NCBI GenBank assembly: GCA_001574975.1
Contig: KQ965763.1
Span: 2,536 to 66,535 of the forward strand
Direction: 5' to 3'
Length of the DNA stretch: 64,000 bases
Origin: Gonapodya prolifera JEL478
Taxonomy: Eukaryota > Monoblepharomycota > Monoblepharidomycetes > Monoblepharidales > Gonapodyaceae
Positions 1 through 7,727 of the stretch are shown here, piece by piece (within the stretch, counting starts at the first letter, position 1; each line of letters opens with the position of its first letter). The position numbers and the translations under genes are program-made. The notes beneath the pieces were generated by a model. The model made no database searches. It was not told the origin of the DNA and saw nothing but the letters and a program-made list of their open reading frames with translations.

Positions 1-1224
1 TTCCCCCAATCTCGGGATCTAATTGCTCACGAGAAAACACACAAAGAACATATTTGCAAGTTTCCAGAGTGCAACTTGAAATTTGCTGATGCCAATATAC
101 TTAAAGCACATTTCATGACACATTCATACAAATGCACTTTTGAAGGATGTAGTAGTGCATTCAAAGATCAAAATGGACTGAACGTACATTTGCGAATTCA
201 TACTAACGAGAGGCCATTCAAATGTGATTTTGAAGGTTGTGGTATGATGTTCAGACGGTTGGGTGGTCTAATAACTCACAAACGATTGCATACTGGACAA
301 AAACCATTTGTGTGCGATTTTCAGGACTGTGATATGGCGTTTGTTCAATCCAATGCCCTTAAATCCCATTTGAAAACACACACTCGTGAAAAACCTTATC
401 ATTGCAATTTTGAAGGTTGTGGTCTGTCTTTTTCGCAGTCTTTCAATCTCGAAAAGCATGTACGAATACATACTGGAACCAAGCCTTACAAATGCACTTT
501 TGACGATTGTGATATGTCATTTACGCAGTCCAACGCACTTAAATCACATATTAGAATGCACGTTGGTGAACGACCTTTCAAATGCGAAATCAAAGACTGC
601 GAGGCATCATACACAACATCGAGTGCACTCACTATACATGTCCAAACTTTGCATACAGAACGTTATCGTGAAATACGCAAGAAGGAAGAACATAGGATTG
701 AAATTTTTCTCAAGTCTCATGATATTCAGTTTAATCGGGAGCATCAAATTAAATACTGTCAAACTGATGATGTTTCAGTTGCAAAAAATGGAATATTGGC
801 ACCTTCCAAGTACTCAAGAGTTGACTTTCTTTTAGAGCTGAAAGATGCCTCTGGGAATAAGTTCATAGTTTTCCTTGAAATTGATGAAGATCAACACGAA
901 AGATATGGTCTTGCTTGCGAAACCGCAAGAATGACAGAGCAACATTCGGAATTGGCAGCAAATGGAAATACTTTGCCTTTGGTTTTCATAAGGTACAATC
1001 CTCATTCATTCCAGATTGATGGCATAAACAAAAGGGTTACGCGAGATGAGCGCGAAAAGATCCTCTTGAAAACATTGGAAGAACTACAGACTCTAAGTTT
1101 TGAGCCACTATCAATGGTAATCAAATACATGTTTTACAGCGTTAGTGACAATCAATTGGAAGTATGGAGTAATGAGGAATATCCTGAGGAATTGAAAAAG
1201 CTTTGTATGAACTATGTTGTTTAG
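1..1224 (+). CDS. C2H2 zinc-finger array fused to a restriction-endonuclease-like domain (5' partial)
   Basis: The frame is open from base 1, so the start lies outside the window. Seen: one partial and seven complete C2H2 fingers of TFIIIA type (C-x4-C spacing such as CDFEGC, with TGEKP-like linkers), then a charged linker (RKKEEHRIE) and a C-terminal domain of about 170 residues. That domain holds SKYSRVDFLLEL, FLEIDEDQHE, LVFIRYNP and a conserved tail ending CMNYVV. The RVDF...ExDExQH pattern resembles a PD-(D/E)xK/Vsr-type nuclease core, with the D and E as likely metal ligands. Inference: fingers give DNA specificity and the C-terminal domain cuts or binds DNA, so this would be a natural zinc-finger nuclease. 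The copy at 10639-12000 has nearly the same C-terminal domain but different fingers. No intron is evident. The finger call is near certain; the nuclease call rests on motif shape. Confidence 0.8.
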   Translation, partial: FPQSRDLIAHEKTHKEHICKFPECNLKFADANILKAHFMTHSYKCTFEGCSSAFKDQNGLNVHLRIHTNERPFKCDFEGCGMMFRRLGGLITHKRLHTGQKPFVCDFQDCDMAFVQSNALKSHLKTHTREKPYHCNFEGCGLSFSQSFNLEKHVRIHTGTKPYKCTFDDCDMSFTQSNALKSHIRMHVGERPFKCEIKDCEASYTTSSALTIHVQTLHTERYREIRKKEEHRIEIFLKSHDIQFNREHQIKYCQTDDVSVAKNGILAPSKYSRVDFLLELKDASGNKFIVFLEIDEDQHERYGLACETARMTEQHSELAANGNTLPLVFIRYNPHSFQIDGINKRVTRDEREKILLKTLEELQTLSFEPLSMVIKYMFYSVSDNQLEVWSNEEYPEELKKLCMNYVV

Positions 1225-1622
1225 ATGCAATCAATGTGTAAAGAAAGTGTTTTAAAATTTCTATTTAATTTACGTAAATTTTTTACTGACTTTGACCAAA
1301 GCAATAGAAAGAGGCATCTCAACCTCAATAGACAACGGGAGGTTTTTACTCTCATCGCAGGCATTTGATGAGTGCTTATGAATTGATGAGGTTTCATATC
1401 TTCCGTGAAACTTTCCGTTATTCCAAACAATTGCCTCATCATTTCCTTGGAATCTATCACGATGCTTACATGCGTTTTTTTGATGACCAAAGTGTACAAT
1501 TGTTTTTAGAATGAAGTCGTGATTTGGAAAACTAAAGACGATAATGGTGAGAAGATCCGCAATTTTCTTTATATTTTCCCGCGATCCAATTCATCTGGTG
1601 CTGTGGCCCCATTTGTGAAATC
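1225..1622 (+). repeat. Duplicated 3' flank of the zinc-finger/nuclease gene (copy A)
   Basis: About 400 bp after the stop matches 12001-12412 after the second zinc-finger/nuclease gene. Shared blocks include 'catttgatgagtgcttatga', 'tgatgaccaaagtgtacaat' and 'ggaaaactaaagacgat'. No coding potential is convincing. The match shows that the duplicated unit included gene plus flank. Similarity fades just after about 1622. Confidence 0.8.
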
Positions 1623-1639
1623 CACTTTTCTAATCGTAC

Positions 1640-2220
1640 CAAAATTTTCCGAGATTTCAATCGAAAAAAGCGTTGATCTCAAACTCCCCCAAATTGCAAT
1701 TTTCGCTTGTAATGTTATTTCGCTAAATCTCAGAGGGTTTTCTTTTTTTGCTTTCGGACATTTTCCGAAAACCAAAATTTGTTTTCCGAAATTCGTAAAT
1801 TCCGGTTTAAGGCTTTTACCGTCGCGAAAATTGCGGCTTTTCAAGTTGGAAGATTTCGGAAAAGTTGTTTTGTAATTGCAGGAAATTTGAATAGACTTTT
1901 CAAAATTCGTAAATCCCGGCTAAACTATTTAACATTTTTCACAAATTGCGGATTTTCAGATTGGAAGATTTTGAAAAAGTTTTTTTTACTTATGGGAAAT
2001 TTTCCGAAATTATAAAACTTCTCGAAATCCGTAAATCACGGCTAAACTGTTTTAACCTAGCGAGGAAACTTTCCGAAATTTAAAAACGTATTTTTGAAAT
2101 CCGTAAATCCCGGCCAATCTTTTCAACCTTCCCGAAAAAATTGATAATTCCGAAATCTTCCAACTTGAAAATCCGCAATTTTGGCAAATGATGAAAAGGA
2201 AAATCTCTTAAAGAAAATCA
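1640..2220. repeat. Diverged satellite-like repeat, about 70-120 bp units
   Basis: The phrase 'cgtaaatcccggctaaa' and variants recur near 1795, 1910, 2030 and 2100. It is embedded in AT-rich text with 'ttccgaaat' and 'aaattgcggattttcaagtt' motifs. The copies are degenerate. The same repeat lies at 4890-5215. In both places it sits directly 3' of a coiled-coil gene on the minus strand. No gene is seen in this stretch. Confidence 0.7.
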
Positions 2221-2223
2221 ATT

Positions 2224-2883
2224 CTATATGCAAAACATTTTTTCTACCAATTCCACATGACCATTTTCTAGTAGAAATTTCATTATGTTCAACAGCGTTT
2301 CGTGTTGTATTTTGAATTTCTCAGTTTCCTTTTCTGATTCAATCCTTTCTTTTTCAATTTCCAAATCACTTTCCAACTTTATTCTTTTCATGTCATTATC
2401 TTCAGAATCATCACAACATTTCCTTTTGCATCTGACATTTCGGAGCACCCGTGAAGTCAAGTCACTTTTCTTGATTATTTCAAGCATTTCTTGTGTAATT
2501 TCCATGAATGCATTACCAATGCGTTTTTCGAGAATAGCATCTCTCAAATAATTGTATTTTTTAATCTCATCGAGTGCCCGTAAAAACACATATCCAATGA
2601 CATTTTGATTGCATTCCACAATATCTGTAACATCAAGGCTTTCTTGAAGATCTTTTAAGCGTAACATATTTGGATTCTCATCTGTAAACTCTCTGAAATA
2701 CTCCTTGAGATTACTTTCAATGAGAGTGGCTTCTACATGTCCTCGGAGTTTGATTGAATAGTCAATAATAATTGGTTCGGAAGACTCCGTTTCCATGTAG
2801 CAACTTAGATTTGATGCCCTCGTCATAACAACTACATGTGTGGAATTTGCTCCAATGATCAAAAAGTCTTTTGAAGGAAGCAT
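2224..2883 (-). CDS. Coiled-coil family protein, short copy lacking the N-terminal half
   Basis: Product of 219 aa, not recognised. Its C-terminal part aligns along its length with the C-terminal half of the protein at 5216-6984: a VEATLIESNLKEYFREF-type helix, a basic patch (CKRKCCDDSED), a Lys/Glu coiled coil (EIEKERIESEKETEKFKI) and the shared end VELVEKMFC. The leader before its ATG matches the leader of the long copy (a 'catcaaaattcttttctgaaa' block), and the first codons agree (MLPS versus MASL). The sequence then jumps to the region corresponding to about residue 340 of the long copy. The simplest reading is an internal deletion joining the start to the C-terminal half. Whether it is expressed is unknown. 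Confidence 0.6.
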   Translation of the reverse strand: MLPSKDFLIIGANSTHVVVMTRASNLSCYMETESSEPIIIDYSIKLRGHVEATLIESNLKEYFREFTDENPNMLRLKDLQESLDVTDIVECNQNVIGYVFLRALDEIKKYNYLRDAILEKRIGNAFMEITQEMLEIIKKSDLTSRVLRNVRCKRKCCDDSEDNDMKRIKLESDLEIEKERIESEKETEKFKIQHETLLNIMKFLLENGHVELVEKMFCI

Positions 2884-3117
2884 TGGTATTCTATTTCAGA
2901 AAAGAATTTTGATGAAAAATACGTTTTGCATTTCACAGGAATGTTGTGAATCTATTTTGGTCCGTGGAAGGGATGATGCTAATTATGTTGATTCAAATAA
3001 TAGAAACAAATGGAATTCAAGTTGAGATGCGCAAAAAAAGGGTGGAAATACATTATCCCATTCATCATTTTCTTGAAATTTCCCTCTAAAACTGGCTATA
3101 TCTCGTTAAAACAACAC

Positions 3118-3990
3118 TCAATAAAGATCATCTATCGATCCTTCAATATAATTCTCCCAATCAACATCGTTGTGATAATCATCCAAGTCATCGGCTGTCC
3201 AAGACAAACGATCCTTGTGTTTGTATAGACCAGAACTCCATATTGGATGCTATTTTCAAATATCAAATTGGCATGGTTTTTGAAATGGAGATTGAGGAGA
3301 CTTACTTCAAATGTCAATTCATTAAACCCATCTGCAAGTCGAGAAACATCATCCTGCTCCGTAATGGCTACAATTGGATTTGGGTCAACAATACTCGAAT
3401 TTCCTTTGGTAATCTCAAGGGTCTCAAACAAGTGCAATCCATGCAAAGAATACCACATACCTTCAAAAATTTCAGGATGATCTGCAAAGGTTATGACAGT
3501 ACCCTCCCTTTTATGAACTTTTCCAAAATAGATGTACTCCGGGAAGTTAAACCATGGCGATTGATATTTAGCAATGATTTTCCTCTCTTCAAATGGCGAA
3601 ATTTCTCGAAATTCCACCGGAACAATTTTGAAGTCTGGTATCTTCGTTGTATATCCCGTTTCAACAGCTCGTTGGTACTGTTTTCTGGCCCACTTCTCAG
3701 CAGCTTCCCAGCTTCCCCAGCAGGAAACCCATGGACTAGATTCTTTGCTTTTCCAGTTGATGTGATGGAGAATGTAATACTTCAAATCACTTCGAGACAA
3801 TGTCCTGCCAACAAAGGCTCTTGGCTTAAAGATGTCGTCCTCAAATCGTGTTTGGGATGTTGGATCGTAAAAGCGATAAAGGGTCCGAGGGACGACCTCT
3901 TCGTCAATGAAGTGTGGACTAACATTCTCGTTGGTGGTGAATCAATGGTTCCAGATCGCATTTCAAACACCCTCACTTGTCAGTTGGCAT
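3118..3990 (-). CDS. DUF7587-like protein with possible ADP-ribosyltransferase-like fold
   Basis: Three exons on the minus strand: 3990-3977, 3918-3306 and 3249-3118, with introns of 58 and 56 nt. The splice signals are GTGAGG...TTAG and GTAAGT...ATAG, and the joined frame gives 252 aa. The first exon codes only MPTD plus two bases. Residues 14-30 (VPRTLYRFYDPTSQTR), then HHINWKS and SPWVSCWGSWEAAEKWA, match the pattern I know for fungal DUF7587 proteins: an LYR or LFR strand, an HLxW segment and an S-W-x-S block followed by an Ala-rich helix. This layout recalls R-S-E ADP-ribosyltransferases, but that fold assignment is inference. The C-terminus is strongly acidic (DDLDDYHNDVDW). It is divergently arranged with the NADAR gene, with 133 bp between start codons. 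Confidence 0.65.
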
Positions 3991-4123
3991 TCCTTGACAA
4001 TGTGCGCGTCTTTCCTTGGTTGATTGGTTGGATTGGTTGGATGGGGTGCGGTCGCGTGACCTTAGTCGACCCTCAACGTTCCACCACATTCCATCCCTTT
4101 TTTTTTCTTGAACATTGACAGAA
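3991..4123. promoter_or_regulatory. Short divergent intergenic region between the DUF7587-like and NADAR genes
   Basis: Only 133 bp separate the two ATGs, so both promoters must lie here or overlap coding sequence. It holds a run of T with a few C just before the NADAR start, a common fungal core-promoter feature, and repeated 'ttggttgga' text near 4020-4040. No specific factor site is claimed. Confidence 0.5.
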
Positions 4124-4795
4124 ATGCCCAAAGCGGAAGGATCAATCATCTCAAATCGTGCCAACCTATATTCCCTACCAATGATTCCAAACATCAAGTC
4201 GCCATCAGAACAACTTGCCATTCTCCGGTCACATGATCCCTCTGCAACCACCCAACACACTTTTCTGCCATTTTTCGGCCATCACACATCTCCTGATGGT
4301 AGAATCACAGCTTCTTGTTTGAGCCAGTTCTACTCGATCCATTTCAAATTGGATGGCATCAACTATCCCTCTGCTGAGCACGCAATGATGGCTGCCAAAG
4401 CCCGCCTTTTCAATGACCATAAGACATTCAATCAAATTGTGAAGACGGCCACCCCAGCAAAGGCAAAAGCTTTGGGAAGGAAAGTCAAAGGATATGTCGA
4501 AAAGGAGTGGGACGCGGCGCGATACAACATTGTTGTGCGGAACAACCTGGCAAAATTTTCACAACATTCCAACCTGGGAGAATTTTTGCTGAGTACTGGA
4601 GAAAGTGTGCTTGTTGAAGCAAGCCCATGGGACACTATTTGGGGAATTGGATTCAGATATGATAGTCCTTTTGTTCGCTCACCTCGAGAGTGGAAAGGAC
4701 AAAATCTTTTGGGATTTGCGTTGATGGAAGTAAGAGAAAGGCTGAGATATGAAAAGAGGGAGAATTTTGAAGAGAATAGTAGGGATAAACTCTGA
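4124..4795 (+). CDS. NADAR-domain protein (predicted ADP-ribose-linked N-glycosidase)
   Basis: Single exon, 223 aa from the first ATG. The NADAR domain is complete from about residue 47: FFGHH, LSQFYSIHF, YPSAEHAMMAAKARLF, KALGRKVKGY, NNLAKFSQH, LVEASPWDTIWGIG and GQNLLGFALMEVRERLR. NADAR proteins act on ADP-ribosyl or N-glycosidic substrates. Some bacterial members remove ADP-ribose from guanine in DNA as antidotes in DarT-NADAR modules; others take part in riboflavin-related chemistry. The neighbouring divergent gene may encode an ADP-ribosyltransferase-like protein, so an addition/removal pair is plausible but unproven. The N-terminal 46 residues are a low-conservation extension with no clear transit peptide. 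Confidence 0.88.
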   Translation: MPKAEGSIISNRANLYSLPMIPNIKSPSEQLAILRSHDPSATTQHTFLPFFGHHTSPDGRITASCLSQFYSIHFKLDGINYPSAEHAMMAAKARLFNDHKTFNQIVKTATPAKAKALGRKVKGYVEKEWDAARYNIVVRNNLAKFSQHSNLGEFLLSTGESVLVEASPWDTIWGIGFRYDSPFVRSPREWKGQNLLGFALMEVRERLRYEKRENFEENSRDKL

Positions 4796-4889
4796 GAATG
4801 TGATATTTTAGCCTTTCGCATAAAAAGATGCCATTTCAGTATATTCTTTGGAAAACATTTTTGAAAAGTCGAAGAGCACATCGAAACAC

Positions 4890-5215
4890 AACGCTTAAGA
4901 ATCTTTTAATTTCAAGTTCGAAGATTCGCAAAAGGTTTTTTATATTGCGGAAAATATTCCGAAAACCGAAAATAAAACTCATACTTTTCCAAATTCGTAA
5001 TTCCCGGCTAAATTATTTAACTTTTACGAAAATTGCTGTTTTTATGTAGGAAGATTTCACAATACTTACAGGAAATTTTCCGAAATTTGAATACACTTGT
5101 ACATCGCGACTAAGCTAGTTTAACCTTTGCGAAATGCGGATTTTCAAGTTGGAATAGTTCGGAATTTTAAAATGATTGGAAATGACAAAAAGGAAAACGT
5201 TGAGAAGAAAAACTT
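4890..5215. repeat. Second copy of the satellite-like repeat 3' of a coiled-coil gene
   Basis: Text near 4995 ('ttcccggctaaattatttaa') and near 5110 ('cgcgactaagctagtttaac') matches the units at 1640-2220. The last about 60 bp before the gene end ('ggaaatgacaaaaaggaaaa') matches the 3' end of the short coiled-coil gene. No gene is seen in 4796-5215. Confidence 0.65.
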
Positions 5216-6984
5216 CTATTTGCAAAACATTTTTTCTGCCAGTTCTACATGCACCTTTTCCAGCAAAAGTTTCATCATTTCCAACCTTGATTGTTGTTCT
5301 ACTTTGAATTGCTCTGTTTCCTTCTCCGACTTAATCCTCTCCCTTTCTATTTCCACATCTTTTTCTGATTTTATCTTGTCTTTCTCAATTTCTGAATCTT
5401 TCTCCATCTTGATTTTCTTTAGCTGAAATTCTTCACTATCGTCAAATTTCCTCTTCCGGTCAAATAAACCCTCCACTTTCAAAGGCTCAGCAACATATGG
5501 AATGTGAAATTTCTTTCTCAAGCCCAAAAGCATGTCTTCCTGCATTTCCACAAAATAATTGTTTTCCCGAAAGTAAAGCGTGCTGTTTGCCATATATCCC
5601 TCTTTATTCCCTTCAACAATAGCCCTGTCAAATATGAAGAGCAAAACCTTTAAAGTAGCAGATTCATCCTGGTCAATTGAAAGTCTTTCTTGAAGTCGCT
5701 TCAGAACAATAAAGTCTTTTTTGTTTTCTTCAACAAATTCTTTGAAATACTCTTGGATTCTACTTTCAATGAAGGTTGCTTGAGCATGTGCCGTAAGTTT
5801 CATTGCAAAGGCAATGGAGATTTTATTTGAACGTGCAAGTTGTGTTTCCCTCTCCTCAAGATTTCTTGTTTCACCAATTTGGTATAGTTTTTGTTTGCTC
5901 CCAAGTAAAAATAATGATACGGAAACCTCCCAAGAGTTTGACGTGGTGTTTGTAAAGTACTGGGAATCTTTACTAATGATGTCGAATCCCGAGGAACTAT
6001 TTGATTTTGTTCAATGTTTGAATTTTCCGGTTCAGATTGTTCTGGTTGTTGAACAGGAACTGACGACGATCCGACGGCATTTGAATGTGCTATCTGAGAA
6101 ATCGCCGTGTTCTGAGAAGCTTGATAGTGATACAGGACTTCCGCAGCAAGTGATGTATCTCCGCCTATTTTTCGGATGTAAGTATCAAAAAAAGCTTTGT
6201 TGAATCCAAGAACTCGTGCATCTGAAGAACCCATGACAATTTGAAGAATATCAAGTGGCTGTGCCACCCATACCTTTCGCCCATCAAAATCGTGCAGAAT
6301 TGCTTGGTGGAAATTTGTTCCACCATTCCTATAATATTTCACCTTGTGTTTTGCTTGATCATCCGTCAAATTAGGAGTGAAAAGGCGCTTTAAAACACTA
6401 CCAATAGCGTAGTGCTTTACTCCGTTTATTTCCACCATTGTCGTTGGTGGTTCGAGAGCTTTCTCGAAAAGTTGAACAAGTTTTTGCTCTCCTGTCACAT
6501 TTCTCTCAAAAATTTGCCGATCAATCCACGTCAAGTTCCCGTTTTCTGTTTGTTGGTCCTTCTTTGTTCCATCTTCAAATCTTTCAACATTCTCTTTAAT
6601 TTCCGGAGTAGAATTTGAAGTATCCCCGGAAGTACTTGAATTTTCCTTTTCCGCCCGTTTTATCTCTTCAATTGTCTCCAGTGCAACCTTCTCTAATTTT
6701 TCATAGTCGCTCCAGCCATCTTTCACAACATGCCCTCTCTTAATTCCAAAGTACACCACAACATGTGCGTTTTTGAATGTTGCTGTGTGACTTGCTTGAT
6801 ATCCAACGATGTAAATCTGTTGTGAGAGTTTAGGGATTCCGCAATTTTGCACAATATCTCTGATGATATCTTTTGCTTTCTTTCTGCTTTTCTTCGTGAG
6901 CTTTTCAAAAAGTTGAACCAAAGACCAGTGTGTTTTGTCATTGGTTTGAGGACAACTTTTGATAAGTTCGATGAGGGAAGCCAT
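5216..6984 (-). CDS. Coiled-coil family protein, long copy
   Basis: Two exons, 6984-5974 and 5926-5216, separated by a 47-nt intron (GTAAAG...GGAG) that restores one frame of 573 aa. The join is supported by the short paralog at 2224-2883, whose FLIIGAN...IKLRGH segment aligns with the exon-2 start (VSLFLLGSKQKLYQIGETRN). N-terminal about 110 residues: a helix-rich unknown domain (THWSLVQLFEKLTKKSRKKA). Then comes an acidic linker, then about residues 180-300 with NGVKHYAIGSVLKRLF and GRKVWVAQPLDILQIVM, which I cannot assign. The C-terminus is a Lys/Glu coiled coil ending LLLEKVHVELAEKMFCK. The ATG is preceded by the same leader as the short copy. Function unknown. Confidence 0.65.
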
Positions 6985-7136
6985 TGAGTTGTTGTTTCAG
7001 AAAAAGAATTTTGATGAAATTCATGTTTTGTAATTCAAGAAATACATCAGGGGGTGATGATTTGAGATGTATTTGGGACGTGAAATTTGCATCAATTTTG
7101 CTGTTTGTTTTTGGAGATTTTAACACCAGACACTTT

Positions 7137-7690
7137 CAAACAAGATCTGAACCCATCGAAATTGATCCAACTACTTCTTTCCGAGCTATTTTCCATGACT
7201 AAAGCTTCCTCCTATCCAATAGTAGACGATACGCTTCCTGACATGTGAGAAAAGTCGAAACTCCCAAGTGATGCTTAGCAAAGTCTGCAATGCATTAAAT
7301 CAACTCTACAATCATGCATGCACTGAATACCAATTTCCATTTGTTTTATTATTGCTTGGTTTGCAATACGACGCTTCATATCAAGTCTTTCAATTGAGGG
7401 GAGTTCAGAGAACATACATATTAAGATCTAAACCCGTCGAGATTGATCACAACGCTTCTTTGCAAGCTACTTTTTATGACTAAAGCATCCTTTTATCGTA
7501 GGAAGGCTTGGTTCACGATACGCTTCCTGTCATGTGACGAAAGTCGAAACTCCCAAGTCATGCTTAGGAAAGTCCGCAACACATTAAATCATTTCTACGA
7601 TCATGCAATCATTGAATACCAGTCTCCATTAGCTATATTATTGCTTGGTTTTCAATACGCAGTCTCATACCACTTCTTGTGCCAAATGCA
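7137..7690. repeat. Tandem duplication of a non-coding unit, period about 290 bp
   Basis: Two adjacent diverged copies, about 7137-7400 and 7427-7690. Shared blocks include 'acgcttcctg', 'cgaaactcccaagt', 'atgcttag.aaagtc', 'tgaataccaatttccatt' and 'ttattgcttggttt'. The unit lies just upstream of the kinase-Sel1 gene and may contain its promoter. No gene is recognised in 6985-7727. Confidence 0.75.
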
Positions 7691-7727
7691 TCCCTTGCTT
7701 AGGCCGTCCCCATCCAACCCTCCCAAA

